Part shown: in pieces, positions 19,860-29,201 of the stretch | Numbering within the stretch: position 1 is the stretch's first letter | Layout of the letters: each line of letters opens with the position of its first letter | Virus record (IMG/VR): IMGVR_UViG_3300046369_000002 | Location: 1-31,626 of that record | DNA length: 31,626 nt | DNA from: a virus | Reading direction: 5' to 3' (one strand) | The notes under the pieces: model-generated | What the model was told of the DNA's origin: nothing | The model's input: the letters and a program-made list of their open reading frames with translations, nothing else | Database searches by the model: none | Translations under genes and position numbers: made by a program

Positions 19860-21719
19860 ATGACTCTTCAAAAACTTCAATTTAAACCTGGGTTTATCCA
19901 AGATGTTACCGATTACACCAGTGAGGGTGGATGGCGAACAGGGGATAAAGTCCGGTTTACTCTGGGTTTTCCAGAAACAATCGGTGGATGGTCTCGGTTT
20001 ACAACAGGAACTATGCTCGGGACGTGCCGAAATCTGCATGTATTCAGCACTCTTACTGGTACAAACTATGTTGGTGCGGGTACAAACTTAAAGCTTTACA
20101 TCGTATCTGGTTCCGACCCAATAGATATTACGCCTATAAGACTTACTACTGCCGCAGGTGATGCAACGTTTGGTGCAACAAACGGGAGTGACGTAATAAC
20201 TGTTACAGACACCGCGCATGGTGCAATACTTAATGACTTTGTAACCTTTAGCGGAGCAGTATCTCTTGGTGGAACAATTACTGCTGCAGTATTAAACAAA
20301 GAATATCAAATTACGTCAGTTCCTGACGCTAATACATACACGATTACGGCTTCTGTTAATGCAAATGGAAGTGACACAGGCAATGGTGGTAGCAGCGTTG
20401 TTGCAACATACCAAATCAACACGGGTTTGAACACGGTGGTTTCCGGATCTGGTTGGGGCGCGGGTTATTGGGGCCGTAGCACTTGGAGTTCCGCAGCCGA
20501 TACTAGCGTTGCAGGCAGTCAGCTTCGGCTTTGGTCAATGGACAACTTTGGAGAAGATCTTCTTTCGAATGTCCGAGGCGGCGGCATCTATTACTGGGAT
20601 TCCTCTAATGGCACAGGCGCACGGGCCGTGGACATTACCACTATTAGTGGCGCAACAAGCCCACCTCAAGTTTCCAATATTGTTCTTGTGTCTGAAAGAG
20701 ATCGACATGCTTTGGCTTTCGGGTGTGATCCGCAGGCAGACGCAGGCAATCAAGACCCTTTGACTATCAGGTTCTCGAACCAAGGATCTGTATCAGATTG
20801 GGCGGCTACCGCAACAAACACTGCGGGAGAACTTAGAATAGGCACAGGAACTGAAATTGTTGCTGCAGTACAAACCAAACAGCAAATTATTGTGATCACA
20901 GATAGATCTGTATCTGCGATGCAGTTTATTGGAACTCCGTTTACTTTTGGTATTACGGAAGTTTCTACCAACACTTCTATCATTTCTCAGAACTCAGCTA
21001 TAGCATTTGGTGATTTTGTTTTCTGGATGGGCGACAGGGTGTTCTATCAATACGATGGTAACGTGAAAATTATCCCATGCCCGATTCAAGAATATATTTT
21101 TGACAATATAAACCTTGATCAACTGTCTAAAGTTGTAGCTGCCAACAACAGCAAGTTCAACGAGGTTTGGTGGTTTTATCCATCAAAAGGAAATCTCAAC
21201 AACGATAGCTATGTAGTGTATAACTACGCGGATCAGACTTGGTACTTCGGAACGTTAGATAGAACTGCTTGGACCGAGCACGGAGTTTCTGGATTTCCTT
21301 TAGCCGCGTCTCCGGATGGTTATATTTATTCTCATGAAATTGGAATGTCTGACGGTAGCACTAACCCTCCTAGCCCAATCAACGGATACATTGAATCTAG
21401 CAGCTTTGACATAGGTGAGGGCGACCAGTTTATGGCAATTCGTAGGATTATACCTGACGTTGGATTTAGGGCATCTACTGGAACTCCTACCGCAACGTTT
21501 ACATTAAACGCAAAAGATTATCCAGGGGGAGGAGTTGAGCAGACAGAAAGTGGATCAGCCACGCGCACTTCCTCAACACCTGTTGAGAAATTTACAAATC
21601 AAATCGACGTGCGTCTTCGTGGTAGGTCTGTGTCTTTGAAGGTCGAGTCAAACGAGGTTGGGACTCAGTGGAGATTAGGTTCACCACGGGTTGACATACG
21701 ACCAGATGGGAGACGATAA
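19860..21719 (+). CDS. Tail-nozzle / stabilisation-type structural protein
   Basis: The 619-residue protein starts at ATG 19860, with AGGGGAT upstream; a start at 19830 would lie before it. It opens TLQKLQFKPGFIQDVTDYTS and EGGWRTGDKVRF, typical of podoviral tail proteins called stabilisation or tail-nozzle proteins (P22 gp10 / T7 gp12 analogues). The rest is beta-propeller-like: RHALAFGCDPQ, IRFSNQGSVSDWAA, SAMQFIGTPFTFG, DFVFWMGDRVFYQYDG, YNYADQTWYFGTLDRTAW, and a final PRVDIRPDGRR. An extra beta insertion (~residues 95-180, TNGSDVITVTDTAHG) resembles an Ig or carbohydrate-binding module. It likely forms the distal tube under the adaptors. Confidence 0.85.
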   Translation: MTLQKLQFKPGFIQDVTDYTSEGGWRTGDKVRFTLGFPETIGGWSRFTTGTMLGTCRNLHVFSTLTGTNYVGAGTNLKLYIVSGSDPIDITPIRLTTAAGDATFGATNGSDVITVTDTAHGAILNDFVTFSGAVSLGGTITAAVLNKEYQITSVPDANTYTITASVNANGSDTGNGGSSVVATYQINTGLNTVVSGSGWGAGYWGRSTWSSAADTSVAGSQLRLWSMDNFGEDLLSNVRGGGIYYWDSSNGTGARAVDITTISGATSPPQVSNIVLVSERDRHALAFGCDPQADAGNQDPLTIRFSNQGSVSDWAATATNTAGELRIGTGTEIVAAVQTKQQIIVITDRSVSAMQFIGTPFTFGITEVSTNTSIISQNSAIAFGDFVFWMGDRVFYQYDGNVKIIPCPIQEYIFDNINLDQLSKVVAANNSKFNEVWWFYPSKGNLNNDSYVVYNYADQTWYFGTLDRTAWTEHGVSGFPLAASPDGYIYSHEIGMSDGSTNPPSPINGYIESSSFDIGEGDQFMAIRRIIPDVGFRASTGTPTATFTLNAKDYPGGGVEQTESGSATRTSSTPVEKFTNQIDVRLRGRSVSLKVESNEVGTQWRLGSPRVDIRPDGRR

Positions 21720-21973
21720 TGTCTACGACTAACATTACAATCCCGTATTTTGCAAAAGCTCCGGACTTATACAGCCCAGAGTACACTGCACAGGTAACGC
21801 GCCAGTTCTCTTTGTTGGCGCAACAGCTAGTAAACCCCGGTCCTATACGGGCTGAGACCCTTAATTTATCAGGTCTTGGGGTATACGCAAACAACACTGC
21901 AGCAAAAGCTGGCGGTTTGGTCGAAGATGATGTATATAAGACATCAACAGGTGAATTGAGGATAGTGGTATGA
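21719..21973 (+). CDS. Small conserved virion-type protein
   Basis: The 84-residue product begins STTNITIPYFAKAPDLYSPE and has a helical middle (AQVTRQFSLLAQQLVNPGPI) and a beta end (LNLSGLGVYANNTAAKAGGL, GELRIVV). The last part resembles a fibre-type beta unit (VYANNTAAKAGGLV...VY-T-GELR), seen at the ends of short fibre or tail-tip proteins in marine phages. Overlaps the previous stop (TAATG) and the next start (ATGA). Confidence 0.72.
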   Translation: MSTTNITIPYFAKAPDLYSPEYTAQVTRQFSLLAQQLVNPGPIRAETLNLSGLGVYANNTAAKAGGLVEDDVYKTSTGELRIVV

Positions 21974-22122
21974 GTGATTCAGAAAGAACTCCCGAAGAAA
22001 TTGAAGAGTTAAATAGACGTAGAGAAATGAGCGGGACTCCTGCAAAAGGCGATAAACCTGCGTCAAAAGACGTTACCGCCTCTGTTACGGGACCTGATCC
22101 AATGGGTGGGGGTGTCTGGTAA
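21970..22122 (+). CDS. 50-residue polar protein
   Basis: A short frame links the genes on each side: ATGA overlap with the previous stop and TAATG overlap with the next start. The product starts SDSERTPEEIEELNRRRE and ends GPDPMGGGVW. It is highly charged with an N-terminal helix and a flexible Gly/Pro tail. The precise coupling at both ends makes it a real gene. Function unknown; a small assembly or virion protein is possible. Confidence 0.75.
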   Translation: MSDSERTPEEIEELNRRREMSGTPAKGDKPASKDVTASVTGPDPMGGGVW

Positions 22123-22898
22123 TGGGTCTCTTATCTTCGTTAGGTAGTCTTGTAGGAATGGCAGTTGGTGGTCCTGTAGGGGCCGCAGTTGGTGGTGGGA
22201 TTGGAACCTTGGGAGAGGGCGGATCTTTATCAGATGCTCTTAGCTCTGGTATAGGTAACGCATTAACGGCAGGAACTTTAGGAAAAGCTGGATTAATTGG
22301 TAACGCTCTTGGCGGCGGTGCAAGCGCAGCGACTCGAGGCGCAGGCATAGCTTCTTTGTTTGGCGGTTCTATGGGCGGCATGATGGGCGGTGCTCAACCA
22401 ATGAGTGCAATAGCAAGTGGTGCTATGGGTAACGCAGGCGGATACGGTCCTATGCAAGGCGGCATAGCTCAAAACTTAATGCAGGGCATTGGAATAACAG
22501 ACGCTAACGGGCAGACTAATCCTCTTATGGGCGGTATTATGCGTGAGATGTTGTATCAACAACGCAGACCACGGTTCGAGAATCTGATGTCCGACACAGA
22601 AATGGCACAGTACAATACAGGGGAAAGACGCCCCGACTACAGAGGGACAGCGGTCCCAGGTACTCCTCGGGTTCAGACTCGAGCCATGGGTGGAATGATC
22701 GAGGGCCCCGGATCAGGGACCAGTGACTCTATTCCCGCAACTATTTATCAGAACGGTGGCCCTGTCCAAGAGGCTCGTCTATCTGATGGTGAGTTCGTAA
22801 TGACTGCAGATGCTGTTAAAGGCGCAGGCGGTGGAAATAGAGGCGCAGGCGCAGCTAAGATGTACGAACTTATGAACCAATTTGAACGGAGGGCTTAA
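22122..22898 (+). CDS. Internal virion / ejection-type protein with LSDGEFVM motif
   Basis: The product is 258 residues. The N-terminal ~120 are Gly/Ala/Met-rich with hydrophobic, glycine-zipper-like stretches (VGGPVGAAVGGGIG, MGGMMGGA) that could insert into membranes. The C-terminal part has a conserved module: GGMIEGPGSGTSDSIPATIY, then VQEARLSDGEFVMTADAVKG and AAKMYELMNQFERRA. The SDSIPA...LSDGEFVM block recurs in internal virion or tape-measure-like proteins of many phages. Its place before three more large virion genes supports a DNA-ejection role. Confidence 0.78.
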   Translation: MGLLSSLGSLVGMAVGGPVGAAVGGGIGTLGEGGSLSDALSSGIGNALTAGTLGKAGLIGNALGGGASAATRGAGIASLFGGSMGGMMGGAQPMSAIASGAMGNAGGYGPMQGGIAQNLMQGIGITDANGQTNPLMGGIMREMLYQQRRPRFENLMSDTEMAQYNTGERRPDYRGTAVPGTPRVQTRAMGGMIEGPGSGTSDSIPATIYQNGGPVQEARLSDGEFVMTADAVKGAGGGNRGAGAAKMYELMNQFERRA

Positions 22899-22901
22899 CT
22901 T

Positions 22902-24023
22902 ATGGCGACTGAAAACGAGTACATCACCAAGAGTATGAACCTCCTTCCTGAGTATCAGGAGATGTTTCTTAAAGATTTATTAGCAAACATTTACCAAACA
23001 GATGAAGACACAGGCGAGATATCTGGTATCGCGGCTGTAAGTCCATTGTATGGCGAAGCAGTTTTAGATGCAGAAGGCAATCCAATGTTCGAGGCTGCAG
23101 ACGGCAGCGGTTTTACTTCGGATCCTTCATTAGCAAAGACAGATCAGTACGGTACTCCTATCGAAGGAACTCAAGGTGGCGTTGCTGCCCCTGACGTAAT
23201 GCGTTTTACAGACGCACAGACGGATGCTATCCGTCGAATGACAGGTTACACTGACCCCGAAACAGGGGAAGTTGTTTATGAAAGCGGCCTTGGTGCATAC
23301 CAACCTTATTTAAACAAAGCAGAAGAAACCTACGACAAAGGTATAGCTTCTATTGCTGGTAGTACTGGTGCGTATGATCCTACTTCATATAAAGAATTTT
23401 ACGATCCATTCGTAGAAGACGTGATCGATGTAACTATGCAAGACATAGATCGAGCGGGTCAGATAGAAAACATGGATCAACGTGCTCAGTCTGTTGGTGC
23501 TGGAGCGTTTGGCGGGTCTCGTCAAGCCATCCAAGAATCCGAACTGCAGCGAAATATTATGGATCAGAAGGCGAGAACTGGTGCTCAACTTCGTTCTGCA
23601 GCATATACTGGTGCTCAGAACCAAGCTCAGTCTGCTTTCGAAAACCAAATGAAACGCGGTCAGAGTGCAGGTCAACTGTTCCAAGGTCTAGGAACTGGCA
23701 TCGGAGCACTCGGGGAAGCAGCCCAAGGTCTAGGCATGACAGACATAAACTCGTTGTTTAATGTCGGTCAGCTTGAGCAAAACCAACTTCAAAAAGAATA
23801 TGATGTACAACGTGCAGGTCAACTCGAGGAAGCATACGAGCCTTTCTCTAGGTTCTCCTACATGAGAGACATCCTGTCGGGTGTCCCATCAAGCGGCACT
23901 TCTTTGGCAGCGGCGGCTACACCACAAGCCAGCCCCATGAGCAACGTAATGGCAGGGGCAAACATATACGGTGGCGCACAAGGACAAGGAAACATTTTTG
24001 GCGGGTTAGGTAAACTCGTCTAA
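22902..24023 (+). CDS. Internal virion-type protein
   Basis: The 373-residue protein has an N-terminal helical part (NEYITKSMNLLPEYQEMFL), an acidic, low-complexity middle with short repeats of DxxTGE (DEDTGEI, DPETGEV), and a long helical C-terminal half rich in Ala and Gln (AQSVGAGAFGGSRQAIQESE, AQNQAQSAFENQMKRG, LGTGIGALGEAAQGLG). AFGGSRQA is a motif I recall from similar podoviral proteins. There is no TM segment or enzyme motif. It resembles T7 gp15-type ejection proteins in being helical and Gln/Ala-rich, without clear sequence identity. Confidence 0.72.
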   Translation: MATENEYITKSMNLLPEYQEMFLKDLLANIYQTDEDTGEISGIAAVSPLYGEAVLDAEGNPMFEAADGSGFTSDPSLAKTDQYGTPIEGTQGGVAAPDVMRFTDAQTDAIRRMTGYTDPETGEVVYESGLGAYQPYLNKAEETYDKGIASIAGSTGAYDPTSYKEFYDPFVEDVIDVTMQDIDRAGQIENMDQRAQSVGAGAFGGSRQAIQESELQRNIMDQKARTGAQLRSAAYTGAQNQAQSAFENQMKRGQSAGQLFQGLGTGIGALGEAAQGLGMTDINSLFNVGQLEQNQLQKEYDVQRAGQLEEAYEPFSRFSYMRDILSGVPSSGTSLAAAATPQASPMSNVMAGANIYGGAQGQGNIFGGLGKLV

Positions 24024-24037
24024 GGCAGGGCATAAGC

Positions 24038-25060
24038 ATGGATAACGTATACAACCGCAGTCTATTCTCTAAGAACAACAGGCCTGCTCGACAAAAGTTG
24101 CAGAAGATGGGCGGGATTATGGCCTCATCTCCCGAGCTTATGCAAGCGGCACAGAGAGTTGGTAGTACACCTGATCAGAATATGGGTGGAGCAGGGGCTA
24201 GTAAAATGGCGAATCTTGGACCTCCGCCTATGCCTATGGCTCCTCCCATGCCTATGCCTAGCTCAGTTCAAATGCCAACTCCTCCTATGAAACCTATGGC
24301 GTATGTCGAGGGCGGAGAAGTAGAGGCTGTAGACATTACAAAAACTCCGACAACATCTTTGAATAATCCAGGGTTTGCCACTGAGTTTGAGAAATACTTA
24401 GGTACGACTCCTATGTTGGCAAACAAATTAGACAAGGCTTTTGATTCTAGAGAAGAAGCGGCGGCGGAAGCGGCAAAAACTAAAGATGCTATTGACGCTG
24501 CAATCGCCACAGAAAATACAGAAAACATTGTTAACACGGTCTTAGATCAGGCAGGGATGCCTTTGAACGAGGACTCTAAGAAAGAGTTTGCTCGGTCCGT
24601 GTTCGGGATGGAAGATGTGAACGACATCGATGAGATAAATAAACGTATTGCAGACGTGGCTATCGGATCATCAATCGGCAAAGGCCCAGACGCTTTTGCA
24701 GAAGCAGTGATACTTGGTCTAGGTGAATACAAGAAAACTGCTACGGCCCGTGCCGCTGCTAAGTCAGGCGGAAAGTCAGGCATGTCACCTCTTGAGCCTT
24801 TCGCAGATGCGGTTCGTGATCTCGCAGGTAAACTTGTGGCTGCTCGAGGCGTTGATATTGATACTGCAATGCAGCAAGCCGCTGCAGCATTAGCTCCGTA
24901 CTACGGTGCTGGTGGCGGTGTTCCGGTTACATCCCCGTCAGGTCCTAGCTTAGACGAGCGAAGAACATTGGTTGAGCAAGCTTTAAAACAACAGCCTGAT
25001 AAACGAGAGTTGATTCTTAAACAAGCTGAACAAGATGGTGTTAACATCGAGGGGCTATAA
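24038..25060 (+). CDS. Internal virion-type protein, Pro/Met-rich
   Basis: The 340-residue protein begins DNVYNRSLFSKNNRPARQKL and has a striking Pro/Met-rich segment at ~60-90 (PPPMPMAPPMPMP). A Gly-rich AYVEGGEVEAVDITKTPT box follows that resembles the GGMIxGPG boxes of the protein at 22122-22898. A helical, Ala/Glu-rich C-terminal two thirds (AAAEAAKTKDAIDAAIAT) ends in KQAEQDGVNIEGL. No known enzyme motif. A role as minor virion or ejection protein is inferred from position and composition. Overlaps the next gene (TAATGG). Confidence 0.7.
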   Translation: MDNVYNRSLFSKNNRPARQKLQKMGGIMASSPELMQAAQRVGSTPDQNMGGAGASKMANLGPPPMPMAPPMPMPSSVQMPTPPMKPMAYVEGGEVEAVDITKTPTTSLNNPGFATEFEKYLGTTPMLANKLDKAFDSREEAAAEAAKTKDAIDAAIATENTENIVNTVLDQAGMPLNEDSKKEFARSVFGMEDVNDIDEINKRIADVAIGSSIGKGPDAFAEAVILGLGEYKKTATARAAAKSGGKSGMSPLEPFADAVRDLAGKLVAARGVDIDTAMQQAAAALAPYYGAGGGVPVTSPSGPSLDERRTLVEQALKQQPDKRELILKQAEQDGVNIEGL

Positions 25061-28000
25061 TGGCTGATAATCCGTACCTAGACTTGGACAAGCCTAAAGA
25101 GACTGTCGAAGACTCCAACCCATACCTGCAAGCAGAAGACACTGGGCGCAATCGAGAGCAGTTCGGAGAAGGAACTATTGCCCGTGAGTTTGTCGAGGGT
25201 GTTGGCTCTGGTTTGATCGGCATCGGAGAAGGTGTCGTGGGCCTTGGAGCATTAGGCGTGGACCTCGTTGCAGGCACAGATTATGCGGATAACGTCACAG
25301 AGACGGCTGAGTATCTTAGAGATGTAGCGGGTTTTGATCCCGAAGGCATCGTGGGTAAAGGCGCAGAAGTAATCACACAATTTGTCGTACCTGGGGTGGG
25401 TGTTGCTGGCAAAGTAGGCAAAGGGTTTATGAAAGCTAGACAACTTGCTGGTAAGACAGGAAAGCTTTCTAAGACTGAACGAACCAACCTAGCACTGAGA
25501 GAACTTGGTGCAGTTGCTGGGGTTGAGATGGCAGTGTCCGGAGACAACAGCACTACCATTGGGGATTGGGTCGAGATGGGTCCAACTCAAACTACAGACT
25601 TGATCGGGCTTGAGGGCACAGAAAAAAATCTGGCTCGAGTAGGTAACAGGCTTAAAGTTATGGCAGAAGCAGGGGTCATAGGCGGAACAATCCAAGCAGG
25701 CTTGTCCAAAGCGGGTAAGACTATTGGGGACGCGAAGGTTACAAAAGATGTAGCGGGTGCAACAAAACGTAAGATCGATGCTGCAGGCACTTATCTTGAC
25801 GAACTGGTGGACAAACGAACCTTGAACGCGCCGGGCGATGACCTGTCTGGTCTAGAGAAAGGTATAGCTGAAGCAGTTATCTTTACTCGATACCGTGGAG
25901 CAACTCCTGCACAGATCGCAGAGAAACGTCTGTTGTTAGATGGTCAGATTAAACCTGAGTTAGACAAAGCCGGACGTATCTTTAACAATATTGAAGCTGA
26001 CTTGGACAAAGTTATAAAGGCTATGCCGAGTGGTTCTACGTTGGATAAGACCGACACGCTAAACAAAGTCCTAGATTATATGCGGATCTCAGATCCTGCT
26101 GCAAAGAAAACTGCGTTTAACTCTTTGCCTAAAGAGATACGTCGAGACGCAGCTAAGATGCGTGATCATGTGGACACACTGAGCCAAGGCGTATTAGACA
26201 GTAAGTTTTTGAACGATAACAACTTCATGACTAAAGATGGTCGTATGATTAAAGACGTTATCCAAGATGGACTCGGCAGTTATGTTCGACGCAGATACAA
26301 AATATTTGAGGATGCGAACTACACTCCGGATGAAAAAACAATAAAGGTGGCTGACAATTACTTCCGTAAAAACAAGCGGTTAATTGGTAAAGAGCTAACT
26401 AGGTTGGCAAGAGCAGACGTTGACGATGTATTCAATGACCAGTTTTTAAGATCTAACGGCCTTGATCGTACAGGCACGGGGGATAAACAGATCATTACTG
26501 TTCTGGGTCAGCCTACCGACACAGTCGTAAAGAAAGCCCGTGAAGGATACTTGAACAGGTACTCGTTGAAGAAGAACGAGAAGTTGAAGGGCGGCTTTGT
26601 TGCAAAAGACCGTTTGGATACAGGGATGTTTATCTCCAGGGAAAAGATTGCTCCGGCTCTACGTTCTCTTTTAGGAGAGGTCGATGATCCTCGAGCCGCT
26701 GTCCTTGGTACTGTGGCAGACTTGGCTCAGTTCAATGCTATCGACGATTACTTTGGCACTATTGCTAAGATGGCAGAGACAAACACAGGCATAGGAAAGT
26801 TTTTTCGTAACGGGAAAGATTTAAGTGAGGCTCAAAAGAAAGAGTTAACCCGCCGTGGATATATCAAACTAGGTGGGGATGATGGCGCAGCAAGTGTCCT
26901 CGGATCTACAGGTAAGAACGCTGACGCAGAAAAACTAATTGGTCGAACAGGTTGGGGTAGCTTGGACGGACACTACGTCCCCAAGCAAATCTATAAAGAT
27001 CTTACTAATCAGGTGGCTGGCGAATCTAACTGGGGCGTGGAAATGCTGAAGGGTGGTTTAGGTGTTGCCCTTAAAGCCAAGGGTTTATCCCAGTATTCCA
27101 AAACAGTTCTGTCTCCAATCACTCAAATTCGAAACTTCACAACCGCTGTTATGTTTGCAACGGCAAACGGGAACATGCCTGTGCTTGGTCGAGGAAGTAA
27201 CTTCAAGGATTCTGCAACGGCAGTCTTCTCGGATATCTTTAACAAGGGCAGCGAGGCTGTGTTTGATGATCTAGCTGACGCTCAACGCAGAGGAATCTTA
27301 GGAACAAATGCAGAGTTAAGGGAGATTCAAGACCAGTTAAGTAAAGGTATTGGGTACTCAAACTCCGCAGAAGTTCGTCCTAGAAACTTTATCGAGGCTG
27401 TCAGAGGTAAGACAACTGACAACAAATACGCAAAAGGTGTGGGTAAAGTAGCTTCTGGTTTTGAGAAAGCATATCAGGGATCAGACGATCTTTGGAAATA
27501 CTTCTCGTACCATTCTGAGCAGGCTAAGATACGACACGCATTGGACGGAGTGTCCGAAGCAGACAAGATTAAGTATCTGACTAAGAACATGGATGATGTT
27601 ACTATCGAATCGCAACAAGCAATTCGAAATGGAACTGCTGATATTGATGAGTTGATCAAGACTCGCGCTGCACAGATCGTGCGAGACACTGTGCCAAACT
27701 ATAACAAAGGTGCATCTGAGTTTATCAAGCTTGGACGAAAGCTGCCGTTTGGAAACTTCATCACGTTCCCTGCTGAAATGTATCGTACAAGTTTTAATAT
27801 TGTTCGCCAAAGTTTGGACGATATGGCTTCGGACATCCCTGCTATACAGGCTAGAGGTCGGCAACGTATGATTGGGTTTGCAACTACTACTGCAGTTGTT
27901 CCTGCCGCTGCGCTAGAAATGGCATACGCTGTGACAGACGTGACTCGAGAAGAGATGGAAGCGTTCAAGAGATCCTTTGGTGCACCTTGGATGAAAGGCG

Positions 28001-29175
28001 CAACTCTGATTCCAACAGGTCGAACAGAAGACGGGAAGATCAAGTACATCAATTACAGTACCTCGAATCCGTATGACGTGCTGTCTAGGTTTGCCAACCG
28101 CGCTCTTACTGAAGCGGACGCTGCTATGGCAGAAGGAAAAGACCTTGATCAGTGGATCGTGGATGTAGGTATCGGAACGTTAGGCGAGGCGTTTGCTCCG
28201 TTCTTAGACGAAGCCATGCTAACAGACGCCCTTTTAGATATCTCTTACCGTGGTGGGCGCACATCTACAGGGGCTCAAGTATATAACCCCGAGGACAATG
28301 GAGCTACCAAACTATTCAAGATGTCAGGTCATGTGGCGAACACAATGATTCCAAACGTTCTGGCTGTCGCGGATATATCTGGTGGTAAAATTGAGGCCAG
28401 CCGCGCAGTTCGCGGTCTTGTCGGAGACGGACTTGGCATCGATGCCATATCTTCTCAAGACAAAATGGGGCGTCAAAGAACTTGGAAGCAGGAGCTTGCG
28501 AGGTTGTCTACTGGTGTGTCTGAGCAAGAGTTTGATCCAAAGCAAGGTCTTAGGTTTGCAGCCTACGGATTCCAACGGGGACAGACTGACGCGAAGCGGA
28601 TGTTCAACAGCCTCACAGATGATTTCGGAGTGACTCCGGCACAACTGTTGAAGGGTTATCAAGACGCTAACGAAGCGAAGTATCGCAATGACCGTGGCTA
28701 CTACCGTATGATTCAAGACCTTCGGACCATGGGCATCTCAGATTCTGAGATCCGTAGGACTCTTAAAGAGAACAACATCGGTGGTATTAAAGGTATTATG
28801 AGAGGTGAGTTTGAGCCATTTAAAATTACGCCTGACACATATAAGAAGCTTCTAAGAGTAGATGCCCTGGATAGTTTGCCTCGAGACGCAATCCAAAATG
28901 TGCAGGACAACATGAGAAATCTTCCGCTTGATCCACAAGTTAAAGACAGACGTGAGATAAAACCTGTCGAGATTGCTCCTTCGGCTCCACAATCAAACCC
29001 GTACTTGCAGGCTCCAAGCAACCCTGCTCCTGCAAATCCGTATTTAAATCTGGATCAGAGCAGTTTGCCACAAGCTCCAATACGGCAAGCCAGTAACAGA
29101 GGTCCCATAAGTCCTGAGTTGTTAGGCGGCAATGCACAGGAACGTGCGGCTAACGCTTTCTTACAAGACAGTTAA
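25060..29175 (+). CDS. Large internal virion (ejection-type) protein
   Basis: The 1371-residue product is the largest in the window and is encoded last in the late operon, as with T7 gp16. It is mostly helical with amphipathic, membrane-seeking stretches near the N terminus (GSGLIGIGEGVVGLGALGVD, ~46-68) and further amphipathic segments (GVALKAKGLSQYSKTVLSPI and FATTTAVVPAAALEMAYAV). No transglycosylase or peptidase motif was found. The ends carry mirrored motifs: NPYLDLD (4-10) and SNPYLQA (19-25), then SNPYLQA (1312-1318) and NPYLNLD (1326-1332). A role in forming the DNA channel across the envelope is inferred. Confidence 0.8.
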   Translation: MADNPYLDLDKPKETVEDSNPYLQAEDTGRNREQFGEGTIAREFVEGVGSGLIGIGEGVVGLGALGVDLVAGTDYADNVTETAEYLRDVAGFDPEGIVGKGAEVITQFVVPGVGVAGKVGKGFMKARQLAGKTGKLSKTERTNLALRELGAVAGVEMAVSGDNSTTIGDWVEMGPTQTTDLIGLEGTEKNLARVGNRLKVMAEAGVIGGTIQAGLSKAGKTIGDAKVTKDVAGATKRKIDAAGTYLDELVDKRTLNAPGDDLSGLEKGIAEAVIFTRYRGATPAQIAEKRLLLDGQIKPELDKAGRIFNNIEADLDKVIKAMPSGSTLDKTDTLNKVLDYMRISDPAAKKTAFNSLPKEIRRDAAKMRDHVDTLSQGVLDSKFLNDNNFMTKDGRMIKDVIQDGLGSYVRRRYKIFEDANYTPDEKTIKVADNYFRKNKRLIGKELTRLARADVDDVFNDQFLRSNGLDRTGTGDKQIITVLGQPTDTVVKKAREGYLNRYSLKKNEKLKGGFVAKDRLDTGMFISREKIAPALRSLLGEVDDPRAAVLGTVADLAQFNAIDDYFGTIAKMAETNTGIGKFFRNGKDLSEAQKKELTRRGYIKLGGDDGAASVLGSTGKNADAEKLIGRTGWGSLDGHYVPKQIYKDLTNQVAGESNWGVEMLKGGLGVALKAKGLSQYSKTVLSPITQIRNFTTAVMFATANGNMPVLGRGSNFKDSATAVFSDIFNKGSEAVFDDLADAQRRGILGTNAELREIQDQLSKGIGYSNSAEVRPRNFIEAVRGKTTDNKYAKGVGKVASGFEKAYQGSDDLWKYFSYHSEQAKIRHALDGVSEADKIKYLTKNMDDVTIESQQAIRNGTADIDELIKTRAAQIVRDTVPNYNKGASEFIKLGRKLPFGNFITFPAEMYRTSFNIVRQSLDDMASDIPAIQARGRQRMIGFATTTAVVPAAALEMAYAVTDVTREEMEAFKRSFGAPWMKGATLIPTGRTEDGKIKYINYSTSNPYDVLSRFANRALTEADAAMAEGKDLDQWIVDVGIGTLGEAFAPFLDEAMLTDALLDISYRGGRTSTGAQVYNPEDNGATKLFKMSGHVANTMIPNVLAVADISGGKIEASRAVRGLVGDGLGIDAISSQDKMGRQRTWKQELARLSTGVSEQEFDPKQGLRFAAYGFQRGQTDAKRMFNSLTDDFGVTPAQLLKGYQDANEAKYRNDRGYYRMIQDLRTMGISDSEIRRTLKENNIGGIKGIMRGEFEPFKITPDTYKKLLRVDALDSLPRDAIQNVQDNMRNLPLDPQVKDRREIKPVEIAPSAPQSNPYLQAPSNPAPANPYLNLDQSSLPQAPIRQASNRGPISPELLGGNAQERAANAFLQDS

Positions 29176-29201
29176 CTACAAGAACACTTTCTTCTTGTGG
29201 T
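29175..29201. terminator. Hairpin at the convergent junction, possible terminator
   Basis: A 10-base stem (29175-29184 with 29192-29201, one G-T pair) with a 7-base loop lies on the abutting stop codons of the two convergent genes. On the + strand it is followed by an AT-rich ATTTACTTTT. The stem is AT-rich and overlaps coding sequence of the - strand gene, so it is weaker than the one after the coat gene. Confidence 0.4.

Noticed and set aside
27699-28716. Several antisense frames of 110-130 codons in the large ejection gene
   Set aside because: Shadow frames of a continuous 1371-codon gene with consistent protein-like composition on the + strand.
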